A stretch of 64,000 nt of DNA. It comes from Enterobacteriaceae endosymbiont of Donacia cincticornis (lineage in GTDB: Bacteria > Pseudomonadota > Gammaproteobacteria > Enterobacterales > Enterobacteriaceae). Location of the stretch: positions 1-64,000 of the forward strand of contig NZ_CP046194.1 of NCBI RefSeq assembly GCF_012568845.1. The letters are read 5' to 3'. The notes below the pieces were generated by a model. The model made no database searches. It was not told where the DNA came from and saw only the letters and a list, made by a program, of their open reading frames with translations. Positions 52,792 to 60,757 of this stretch are shown here, one piece after another (within the stretch, counting starts at the first letter, position 1; every line of letters begins with the position of its first letter). The position numbers and the translations under genes are program-made.

Positions 52792-52818
52792 TATAAAATA
52801 AAATTATTTTATTTTATA
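52792..52818. repeat. 12-bp perfect inverted repeat between glyQ and fieF
   Basis: Arms 52792-52803 and 52807-52818, only A and T, with a 3-nt loop, lie about 20 nt before the fieF ribosome-binding site in a divergent spacer. A long perfect hairpin this close to the start could affect fieF translation, but in AT-only DNA chance cannot be excluded. Confidence 0.45.
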
Positions 52819-52841
52819 AAAGAGAATAATAGGAACTAATT

Positions 52842-53786
52842 GTGAATATAAATAATATATATAAAAAAATTTTTTTAAAAAAAGAAAAAAATGAATATAG
52901 TAAATTAATTACTAAAGCTACAAATTTAGCTATTTTATTATCTCTTATATTATTAATAATAAAATTATTAGCTTGGTGGAAAACTAAATCTATAAGTATG
53001 TTAGCAGCATCTATAGATTCATTAATTGATATTACATCTTCAACAATTAATTTATTAATTATATATTATTCTTTACAACCAGCAGATTCAGAACATACTT
53101 TTGGACATGGGAAAGCTGAATCATTATCTGCTTTAGCTCAAAGTATTTTTATTTGCGGAACAGCAACATTGTTATTTTTAAATAGTTTATATTATATATC
53201 TCATCCTACAAAAATATATTATCCAATAATAGGAATATTAGTTATTATTATTTCATTTTTTTTAACTTTAATATTAGTTTTTTTTCAAAAAAAAGTTATA
53301 GCAGAAACAAATAGTCAAGCAACACATGCTGATATGATACATTATGAATCAGATATTTTAATTAATACTGCAATTTTATTAGCTTTAATATTAAATATTT
53401 TTAATATAAAACAAGCAGATTCTTTTATAGCATTAATTATAAGTATATTTATTTTTTATAATTCTTTTAAAGTAGGATATAAAGCAATACAATCTTTATT
53501 AGATAGATCTTTACCAGATAAAGAAAAAAAAATTATAATAGACTTAATAACATCTTGGCCTAAAGTTAAAGGAGCGCATCAATTAAAAACAAGACAATCA
53601 GGTCCTACTCGTTTTATACAACTTCATTTAGTATTAGAAGATGATTTACCTTTATTAGAATCACATTCAATTGCAAAAAAAATAGAGAAAGCTTTAAATA
53701 AAAAATTTCCTTATTCAGATATAATTATACATCAAGATCCATATTCTATTGTATCTGAAAAATATAAGGGTTTTTTTAAAAATTAA
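52842..53786 (+). CDS. fieF: Cation-efflux pump FieF (GTG start)
   Basis: Inner-membrane CDF transporter exporting Fe(II)/Zn(II) in exchange for protons. The 314 residues (E. coli 300) have six membrane helices, the first metal-site pair D59/D63 in SIDSLIDI, the second pair H167/D171 in [10 protein letters not shown], and a C-terminal cytoplasmic metallochaperone-like domain (about 220-300; [20 protein letters not shown]). The start is GTG with AGGA 7 nt upstream. N-terminus is about 14 residues longer than in E. coli. pfkA follows at once, as in E. coli. A metal exporter is an uncommon survivor in so reduced a genome. Confidence 0.94.
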   Translation: MNINNIYKKIFLKKEKNEYSKLITKATNLAILLSLILLIIKLLAWWKTKSISMLAASIDSLIDITSSTINLLIIYYSLQPADSEHTFGHGKAESLSALAQSIFICGTATLLFLNSLYYISHPTKIYYPIIGILVIIISFFLTLILVFFQKKVIAETNSQATHADMIHYESDILINTAILLALILNIFNIKQADSFIALIISIFIFYNSFKVGYKAIQSLLDRSLPDKEKKIIIDLITSWPKVKGAHQLKTRQSGPTRFIQLHLVLEDDLPLLESHSIAKKIEKALNKKFPYSDIIIHQDPYSIVSEKYKGFFKN

Positions 53787-53818
53787 TTATTAAAAAAATA
53801 TATATTTTGAGGTATTTT

Positions 53819-54781
53819 ATGATTCAAAAAATTGGTGTTCTTACAAGTGGTGGAGATTCACCAGGAATGAATGCAGCTATCAGAGGTGTTGTTAGAACTG
53901 CTATTAGTTATAATATTGAAGTATTTGGTATTTATAATGGTTATGTAGGATTATATAATAATAATATTATTAAACTAAATAGGTATAGTGTATCTGATAT
54001 TATTAATAAAGGAGGAACTTTTTTAGGATCAGCACGTTTCCCTCAATTTAAAAATAAAAAAATACGTTCTATTTCTATAAATAATATGAAAAAACATGGT
54101 ATTAATGCATTAATTGTAATAGGTGGAGATGGTACATATATTGGAGCAAAATTATTAACAGAAATGGGTTTTCCTTGTATAGGAATACCAGGAACAATAG
54201 ATAATGATGTTGTTGGTACTGATTATAGTATTGGTTATTTTACAGCTTTAGAAACCATAGTAGAAGCAATAGACAAATTAAGGGATACTTCTACTTCTCA
54301 TCAAAGAATTTCTATTATAGAAATTATGGGAAGATATTGTGGAGATTTAACTTTAGCTGCAGCTATAGCAGGAGGATGTGAATTTATTGTTTTACCTGAA
54401 ATAAAATATAATCAAGAAGATCTAGTTAAAGAAATAAAATTAGGTATAGATAAAGGTAAAAAACATGCAATAGTATTGATTACAGAATTTATTTGTGATA
54501 TTAATAAATTAGCAATTTTTATTCAAAAAAAAATTAAACGTGAAACTAGAACTACAGTTTTAGGTTATCTTCAAAGAGGAGGATCTCCCGTAGCATACGA
54601 TCGTATTTTAGGATCTAGAATGGGTGCTTATTCAGTTGAATTATTATATAAAGGATATAGTGGTAAATGTATAGGTATTCAAAATGATAAGATGGTACAT
54701 CATGATATAACAAATGCTATTTTAAATATGAAAAAAATTTTTAAAAAAGATTTATTTGATACTGCTAAAAAATTATATTAA
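53819..54781 (+). CDS. pfkA: 6-phosphofructokinase isozyme I
   Basis: ATP-dependent phosphorylation of fructose-6-phosphate, the committed step of glycolysis. I start at the ATG at 53819 (320 residues, identical in length to E. coli), with a GAGG ribosome-binding sequence just before it; the longer TTG frame from 53807 would use that as codons. Present are [43 protein letters not shown] with the catalytic Asp, EIMGRYCG and [10 protein letters not shown]. It follows fieF by 32 nt. Confidence 0.96.
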   Translation: MIQKIGVLTSGGDSPGMNAAIRGVVRTAISYNIEVFGIYNGYVGLYNNNIIKLNRYSVSDIINKGGTFLGSARFPQFKNKKIRSISINNMKKHGINALIVIGGDGTYIGAKLLTEMGFPCIGIPGTIDNDVVGTDYSIGYFTALETIVEAIDKLRDTSTSHQRISIIEIMGRYCGDLTLAAAIAGGCEFIVLPEIKYNQEDLVKEIKLGIDKGKKHAIVLITEFICDINKLAIFIQKKIKRETRTTVLGYLQRGGSPVAYDRILGSRMGAYSVELLYKGYSGKCIGIQNDKMVHHDITNAILNMKKIFKKDLFDTAKKLY

Positions 54782-54801
54782 TTGAATTTGAGATATATTA
54801 T

Positions 54802-55095
54802 ATGTATAAAATACAATTTATGAAAAGAATAAACACAGGAAAAAATTTTAGTAGACGTTTAAGAATAAATAATAAAATTCCAGCGATTATTTATGGTAAA
54901 AAAATACAAACGTTACCTATCATTATAAATAATGATGATTTAATTCATATTAATTTACAAAATTTTTATAAAAAAAAAATTTTATTAACTCTTATAAACA
55001 AAAAAAATATTTTATTTAAAGTAAAAATTATAGAAATTCAATATCATCCCTTTAAAATGAATAAATTATATCATATAGATTTTTTTATTATATAG
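54802..55095 (+). CDS. rplY: 50S ribosomal protein bL25
   Basis: Binds 5S rRNA in the central protuberance. The 97 residues (E. coli 94) correspond to the short, single-domain bL25. ASRRLR-like FSRRLRINNKIPAIIYGKK near the N-terminus and EIQYHPFKMNKLYHIDF at the C-terminus match the E. coli pattern. Internal residues are strongly Lys/Ile-shifted. It starts 20 nt after pfkA on the same strand and is convergent with dapB. Confidence 0.92.
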   Translation: MYKIQFMKRINTGKNFSRRLRINNKIPAIIYGKKIQTLPIIINNDDLIHINLQNFYKKKILLTLINKKNILFKVKIIEIQYHPFKMNKLYHIDFFII

Positions 55096-55183
55096 TTTAT
55101 TTAATTTTAAAAGTTTTATATATAAAAATATTCTTATATTGGAAACAAATAATTATTTATTTTTTTATAAAAAATTTTATTTT

Positions 55184-55960
55184 TTATATTTCTAATACAT
55201 CATTCATGGTATACATCCCTGTTTTTTTTGTATATAGCCAAATAGCAGCTTTAATTGCTCCTTCTGCAAATGATCTTCTATTAGAAGCTTTATGAATTAA
55301 TTCAATTTGTTCTCCAATAAAAGAAAATAAAACGTTATGTTCTCCATATAAATCGGCAGCTCTAATAGAATGACATTTAATATCTTTCATAAAATTATAT
55401 TTTTTATAAATTTTCATTATAGTTTCTTTTAATGATAAAGCTGTACCAGAAGGAGAATCTATTTTATTTTTATGATGTTTTTCTATTATATCAATATCTG
55501 TTTTATTTTGTAATTTATTTTTACAAATAATTTTTGTAATGTTTTCTAAAATTTTTAGTAAAATATTAATACCTAAACTAAAATTAGAAGCTAAAATAAT
55601 AGCTATATTTTTTGAAATTTTTTTTATTGTTAATTTTTGTTCCGTATTAAAACCTGTAGTACCAATTACGATTTTTTTATTGTATAATTTACATATATTA
55701 AGATGTTTTATAGTAGATTTAGGATTTGTAAAATCTATTAAAATATCAAAATAATTTATGATATCTATCAAATTAGATTTTATGTTTAAAAATTTAGATT
55801 TATAAAAAATTTTTTTTCTTTTTATCAAAGATAATTTTGTTTCTATAGCTCCAGTTAATAAAATATTTTTTTTTACTTTAATATTTAATAGTTGTAAAAT
55901 ACTTTTCCCCATACGGCCATTAATCCCAGCTATCGCTAAACGAATCTGATCTTTATTCAT
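55184..55960 (-). CDS. dapB: 4-hydroxy-tetrahydrodipicolinate reductase
   Basis: NAD(P)H reductase following DapA in DAP/lysine synthesis. The 258 residues (E. coli 273) have the dinucleotide motif AIAGINGRMGKSI (9-21), DFTNP, GTTGF, ASNFSLGINIL, the catalytic HH and Lys in EKHHKNKIDSPSGTA, and a conserved C-terminal SFAEGAIKAAIWL. It lies 10 nt downstream of lspA. The E. coli genes between (fkpB, ispH and others) are gone, so ileS-lspA-dapB now form a compact unit. Confidence 0.95.
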   Translation of the reverse strand: MNKDQIRLAIAGINGRMGKSILQLLNIKVKKNILLTGAIETKLSLIKRKKIFYKSKFLNIKSNLIDIINYFDILIDFTNPKSTIKHLNICKLYNKKIVIGTTGFNTEQKLTIKKISKNIAIILASNFSLGINILLKILENITKIICKNKLQNKTDIDIIEKHHKNKIDSPSGTALSLKETIMKIYKKYNFMKDIKCHSIRAADLYGEHNVLFSFIGEQIELIHKASNRRSFAEGAIKAAIWLYTKKTGMYTMNDVLEI

Positions 55961-55970
55961 AATAATTAAC

Positions 55971-56462
55971 CTATAAATTATATATAAAAAAAATATTATT
56001 TTTTAATATAAAAATAAAACCAATAAAAATTAAAATATCTGCAAAGTTAAAAATTGGAAATTGATAATTAAAAATATGTAGATTTATAAAATCTATTACA
56101 AAACCGTGATAAATTCTATCAATTAAATTACCTAATATTCCACTAATTATTAAATTATATGATAAATAAATATTTTTATTTTTTAATAAATGTTTTATAT
56201 AAAATAAAATTAAAATAATTATAACTGTAAAAAAATAAATAATAATTTTCTTATTTTTTAAAAATTCTAAAATGATACCATAATTACGTATATAAATAAA
56301 ATTTATATAATTATTTATATAAAAACATTCATATAATTTTATATTTTTAATAATTAAAGTTTTACTTAAAAAATCTATTATTATAAGTAATATAATATAA
56401 AAATTTAATAAATATTTTATTTTTTTAATCAAAATTTTAAATAAATAAACGTTTTTCTCCAT
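55971..56462 (-). CDS. lspA: Prolipoprotein signal peptidase LspA
   Basis: Inner-membrane aspartic protease that removes signal peptides from lipid-modified prolipoproteins. The 163 residues (E. coli 164) form four hydrophobic helices. Both catalytic aspartates are visible: GNLIDRIYHGFVIDFI and FNFADILI, and RNYGIILEF corresponds to the family RNxGAAFSF segment. Its start overlaps the ileS 3' end by 26 nt, indicating translational coupling, as in E. coli, where the two adjoin. Retention implies that lipoproteins are still made, although no lipoprotein gene is in this window. Confidence 0.93.
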   Translation of the reverse strand: MEKNVYLFKILIKKIKYLLNFYIILLIIIDFLSKTLIIKNIKLYECFYINNYINFIYIRNYGIILEFLKNKKIIIYFFTVIIILILFYIKHLLKNKNIYLSYNLIISGILGNLIDRIYHGFVIDFINLHIFNYQFPIFNFADILIFIGFIFILKNNIFFIYNL

Positions 56463-59229
56463 TTCCTTTTATGTTTAATTGACAACGCTCACAAATATCA
56501 TTTGTTATATATTTTGAATAATACCAACAACGTTGACATTTTATATATTTTGATTTTGTAATTTTAAATTTTTGTACTAATCTATTTTTAATTTTTGTTT
56601 TTTCTAAAAAAATAGTAATATTAGAAACTAATAATAAAAAACGCAATTCTGAACCTAATAGTAATAATTTATTATAAATATTTTTTGTTACAAATACAAT
56701 TATATCTACTTCTAGAGAAGTTTTAATAATTTTTTTATTTCTTGCATATTCTATAATTTTATTAATTTCATTTTTAAAAATGAAAATATTATTCCAATAT
56801 TGATCATTCATAATATCTTTTGATGAAAAATAAAATAAATTAGAATACCATTCTTCTATAAAAATATATTTATTTCTTAATCCTGGAATATAATTCCAAA
56901 TTTCATGAGCTGTAAAAGATAATATTGGAGTTATCCATCTTACTAAAGATTCAAGAATCATATATAAAGCTGTTTGACAGCTTAATCTTTCGATACTACA
57001 TTTTTTAAATGTATATTGTCTATCTTTAATAATATCAAAATATAAAGAACCTAAATCTATAGAACAAAATTGTATTACTTCTTTAACAACATTTTGTATG
57101 TTATATATTTTATAATATTTAATAATTTTATTTTGCACAATTTTTGTTTTATTAATAATCCATTTATCTAAAATTATCATTTTAATAGGTTTAATCATAT
57201 TTTTATCAGGATTAAAATCATATAAATTAGATAATAAAAATCTAACTGTATTACGAATACGTCTATAAATTTCTGTAATTCTTTTTAAAATATCATTAGA
57301 TATATTAATTTCATCAGAATAATCTGTAGATGCGACCCATAATCTCAGAATATCACTACCTAAATTAGTTATTATATCTTGAGGTTTTATAATATTACCT
57401 AATGATTTAGACATTTTTTTACCTTTACTATCTACGGTAAATCCATGACTAATAACTGTTTTATAAGGAGGACGATGATGTATAATTAAAGAAATAATTA
57501 ATGATGATATAAACCATCCTCTATATTGATCTGTTCCTTCTAAGTACATATCAATAATATTATTTTTAAATTCTTTAATTTGATTTATAATCGAATTATA
57601 AGTTGAGCCTGAATCAAACCATACATCTAATGTATCTGTAACTTTTTCATAATAAATATAATCATTGCCTAAAAATTTTTTAATATCTAAATCCCACCAT
57701 GCCTGTATACCTTTTTTTTCAATTATACAAGCTATTTTTTCAATAAATTCTAGTGAATTATTATGTATTTTTTGTGTTTTTTTATGAATAAATAAAGGAA
57801 TTGGGATCCCCCAAAGTCTTTGTCTAGAAATACACCAATCAGGTCTTTTATCTAACATTATAGACATTCTTTTATATCCCCAATCAGGTATCCATTTTAC
57901 TTTTTTAATTGATTGTTTTATTTTTTGTTTAAAATTTTGATTTATACTAATAAACCATTGTGGGGTAGATATATAAATAATTGGTATTTTATGACGCCAA
58001 CAGTATGGATATTTATGGATATAATCATCTACTAAAAATAATGATCCCTTTTTTTTTAAAATATCTAATATTATTTTTTCTGAATAAAATACATTAATAT
58101 TATTTAACTTAGGATGGATACCCTTTATAAAAAAGCCTTTTTTATTTATAATATTTTTCATAAGTTTTATATTATGTTGATAACATATATTATAATCATC
58201 TAATCCATGATTAGGAGCTATATGAACAATACCTGTACCTGATTTTTCAGAAGCATAATTATTTATAATTAAATGTGAAATATTATTATTAAAAGGATTA
58301 TATATCAATAAATTTTTAAAATTTTCACCTTTTATTTCTCCTAAAATTTTCCAATTTATTATTTTTGTTTTATTCATGATAATATTTACTAAATTTTTTG
58401 CTATAATTATAATATCATCATTAATTTTAATTAATTGATAATATATTCTAGGATTAATAACAATTGCCTGATTAGCAGGTATACTCCATGGGGTAGTAGT
58501 CCATATTAAAAAAGAAATATTATTATTATTTTTTATTTTTAAATTTAAAGTTTTTTTAAAAAAATCATTACTAGCAATAGTAAATTTAACATAACATGTT
58601 AATGTTTTTTTTTTAACGTAATCGACTTCAGCTTCAGCTAAAGAAGAAATACATTTTATACACCAATATACTGGTTTTTCCCCTTTATATACATAATTAT
58701 TTTTAATAATACTTCCTAAAGTACGTACAATATTAGCTTCTGTTTTAAAATCCATTGTTAAATAAGGATGTAACCAATCAGCTAATATTCCTAATCTAAT
58801 AAAATCTTTTTTTTGTTTAGAAATTTGTTTTAATGCATATTTTCTACATTCAATTCTAAATTGTTTTTTAGAAACATTTTTATTTTTATTTTTTAAAATT
58901 TTTTCTACTTTTTGTTCTATAGGTAAACCATGGCAATCCCAACCAGGAATAAAAAGAGTATAATAGCCATCCATATTTTTAGATTTCAAAATAATATCTT
59001 TTAAAATTTTATTAAAAGCATGTCCGATATGTATATTACCATTTGCATAAGGAGGCCCATCATGTAAAATAAATTTTTTTTTTTTTTGTTTTTTTTGATT
59101 TAAAATATTTTTATATAAATTATCTTTTTCCCATTGTTTTAATATTATTAACTCATTAGTAACTAGATTAGCTTTCATCGGAAATTTTGTTTTTGGTAAA
59201 TTTAATCGAAATTTATTTTTTATACTCAT
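56437..59229 (-). CDS. ileS: Isoleucyl-tRNA synthetase
   Basis: Class I synthetase charging tRNA-Ile, the most demanded tRNA family in such an Ile-rich proteome. The 930 residues (E. coli 938) show HIGH in NGNIHIGHAFNKIL, the editing (CP1) domain with IWTTTPWSIPANQAI and GTGIVHIAPNHG, KMSKS in GKKMSKSLGN near residue 603, and the C-terminal zinc finger CQRCWYY...CERCQ. A 14-base poly(A) tract on the coding strand (59074-59087) encodes QKKKKKF just ahead of the catalytic core. ribF, between rpsT and ileS in E. coli, is missing. Confidence 0.96.
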   Translation of the reverse strand: MSIKNKFRLNLPKTKFPMKANLVTNELIILKQWEKDNLYKNILNQKKQKKKKFILHDGPPYANGNIHIGHAFNKILKDIILKSKNMDGYYTLFIPGWDCHGLPIEQKVEKILKNKNKNVSKKQFRIECRKYALKQISKQKKDFIRLGILADWLHPYLTMDFKTEANIVRTLGSIIKNNYVYKGEKPVYWCIKCISSLAEAEVDYVKKKTLTCYVKFTIASNDFFKKTLNLKIKNNNNISFLIWTTTPWSIPANQAIVINPRIYYQLIKINDDIIIIAKNLVNIIMNKTKIINWKILGEIKGENFKNLLIYNPFNNNISHLIINNYASEKSGTGIVHIAPNHGLDDYNICYQHNIKLMKNIINKKGFFIKGIHPKLNNINVFYSEKIILDILKKKGSLFLVDDYIHKYPYCWRHKIPIIYISTPQWFISINQNFKQKIKQSIKKVKWIPDWGYKRMSIMLDKRPDWCISRQRLWGIPIPLFIHKKTQKIHNNSLEFIEKIACIIEKKGIQAWWDLDIKKFLGNDYIYYEKVTDTLDVWFDSGSTYNSIINQIKEFKNNIIDMYLEGTDQYRGWFISSLIISLIIHHRPPYKTVISHGFTVDSKGKKMSKSLGNIIKPQDIITNLGSDILRLWVASTDYSDEINISNDILKRITEIYRRIRNTVRFLLSNLYDFNPDKNMIKPIKMIILDKWIINKTKIVQNKIIKYYKIYNIQNVVKEVIQFCSIDLGSLYFDIIKDRQYTFKKCSIERLSCQTALYMILESLVRWITPILSFTAHEIWNYIPGLRNKYIFIEEWYSNLFYFSSKDIMNDQYWNNIFIFKNEINKIIEYARNKKIIKTSLEVDIIVFVTKNIYNKLLLLGSELRFLLLVSNITIFLEKTKIKNRLVQKFKITKSKYIKCQRCWYYSKYITNDICERCQLNIKGNGEKRLFI

Positions 59230-59240
59230 TGTCTTTAATC

Positions 59241-59256
59241 TTAAAATTAATTTTAA
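59241..59256. repeat. 16-bp perfect palindrome between ileS and rpsT
   Basis: The sequence ttaaaattaattttaa equals its own reverse complement and starts 11 nt upstream of the ileS ATG, in the ileS leader. A further 9-bp hairpin (59315-59323 with 59328-59336) lies upstream of rpsT. Confidence 0.4.
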
Positions 59257-59367
59257 ATATTAAATTTTTATTTTATTTATCTTAGAATATTATATATAAT
59301 AATATTTTATGTAAATATTTTATAAAAATAAAATATAATAAGTATCATTATAATTATTGAGTATTAT

Positions 59368-59631
59368 ATGGCTAATATAAAATCATCTAAAAAAAGAGTT
59401 TTAAAATCAGAACAAAATAGACAACATAATATGAAATATCGTTCTATGTTACGTACTTTTATTAAAAAAGTGAATAATGCTATTTCAGAAAAAAACATTG
59501 AATTATCTAAAAAAATGTTTAAAAAAATGCAATCTTTGATAGATAAACAAGCACAAAAAAATTTAATTCATAAAAATAAAGCATCTCGTTATAAATCCAG
59601 ACTTTTTAATAAAATAAACAAACTTATTTAA
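59368..59631 (+). CDS. rpsT: 30S ribosomal protein bS20
   Basis: Binds 16S rRNA near its 5' domain and helix 44. The 87 residues have the same length as E. coli bS20 and the typical all-helical, Lys-rich sequence: ANIKSSKKRVLKSEQNRQHN, RSMLRTFIKKV and KNLIHKNKASRYKSRL near the C-terminus. It begins with ATG, whereas E. coli rpsT famously uses TTG. Divergent from ileS. Confidence 0.95.
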   Translation: MANIKSSKKRVLKSEQNRQHNMKYRSMLRTFIKKVNNAISEKNIELSKKMFKKMQSLIDKQAQKNLIHKNKASRYKSRLFNKINKLI

Positions 59632-59689
59632 ATATTATAAAATATATATAAAATTATAAAGTTAATATAAATAACAAATACTAATATAT

Positions 59690-60004
59690 ATGAAAATTTC
59701 TTTAACTAATAAAGCTGCAAAGAAAATAAAATCTTTAAATCGGAAAAATATGAATTTTAGAGTATTTATTATAGGTGGAGGGTGTAGTGGATTTAAATAT
59801 GATTTCATCTTTGATAAAATAATACAAAAAAATGACCTTTTAATAAAAAGATTAGGTATAAATATTATTATTGATACAATAAGTATACAATATCTATCGG
59901 GAAGTATAATCGATTATATTCAAAATATTGAAGAAGAAAAATTTATTATTAAAAATCCATATATGAAAAATAAATGTAATTGTGGTTATTCTTTCGATAT
60001 TTAA
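59690..60004 (+). CDS. erpA: Iron-sulfur insertion protein ErpA
   Basis: A-type carrier delivering Fe-S clusters to apoproteins; likely clients in this window include LeuC. The 104 residues (E. coli ErpA 114) have the three A-type cysteines: C32 in GGGCSGF and C96/C98 in NKCNCGYSF. SIQYLSGSIIDY supports ErpA over IscA or SufA, but with this divergence the choice among A-type carriers is not absolute. About ten N-terminal residues are missing relative to E. coli. Flanked by rpsT and gpmA on the same strand. Confidence 0.88.
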   Translation: MKISLTNKAAKKIKSLNRKNMNFRVFIIGGGCSGFKYDFIFDKIIQKNDLLIKRLGINIIIDTISIQYLSGSIIDYIQNIEEEKFIIKNPYMKNKCNCGYSFDI

Positions 60005-60039
60005 TATCAATAATTAAAATTATTTCATAAGGAAAATAT

Positions 60040-60738
60040 ATGTCTAATATTAAATTAGTTTTATTACGTCATGGAGAAAGTGAATGGAACAAAAAAAATT
60101 TGTTTACTGGATGGCATGATGTTAAATTAACTAAAGAAGGTAAAATTGAAGCAAAAAAAGCAGGACAAATTTTAAAAATAAATAATTTTAAATTTGATTA
60201 TGCGTATACTTCTTTTTTAAGAAGAGCAATATGTACCTTATGGTTAACACTAGATCAATTAGATCAATTATGGATACCTATTAAAAAAACATGGAGATTA
60301 AATGAAAGACATTATGGAAAATTACAAGGAATCAATAAAGATCAAGCTATAAAAAAATTTGGAATAGAACAAGTAAAACAATGGAGACGTAGTTTTAATG
60401 TCGCTCCTCCTTTATTATCTATGGATGATTTTAGATGGCCTAGATTTGATTCTAAATATTCTAAATTAGAAGATTATCAATTACCTTTATCAGAAAGTTT
60501 ATCTACAACTATGAAAAGAGTAATGCATGTATGGAATAATCATATATCTCTTAAAATAAGAAATATGGAACGTATTTTAATTGTTGCTCATGGTAATTCA
60601 TTAAGAGCTTTAATAAAATATATAGAAAATATAAATGATAAAGATATTGTTAATTTAAATATAGCTACGGGAATACCTATTATTTATGAATTTAATAATA
60701 ATTTAAATTATATTAATAAATATTATTTAAATAATTAA
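60040..60738 (+). CDS. gpmA: 2,3-bisphosphoglycerate-dependent phosphoglycerate mutase
   Basis: Interconverts 3- and 2-phosphoglycerate in glycolysis. The 232 residues (E. coli 250) have the phospho-histidine motif LLRHGESEWN with H11, FTGWHDVKLTKEG, RRAICTLW, the catalytic LNERHYGKLQG, and the second histidine in VAHGNSLRAL. The C-terminus is about 18 residues short, within the flexible tail. An AAGGAAA ribosome-binding site precedes the ATG. Convergent with pta. Confidence 0.95.
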   Translation: MSNIKLVLLRHGESEWNKKNLFTGWHDVKLTKEGKIEAKKAGQILKINNFKFDYAYTSFLRRAICTLWLTLDQLDQLWIPIKKTWRLNERHYGKLQGINKDQAIKKFGIEQVKQWRRSFNVAPPLLSMDDFRWPRFDSKYSKLEDYQLPLSESLSTTMKRVMHVWNNHISLKIRNMERILIVAHGNSLRALIKYIENINDKDIVNLNIATGIPIIYEFNNNLNYINKYYLNN

Positions 60739-60757
60739 TAATTATACTTTAAAAATT

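Noticed and set aside
53807-53818. TTG start for pfkA
   Set aside because: The GAGG there is the ribosome-binding site for the ATG at 53819, which gives the exact E. coli length.
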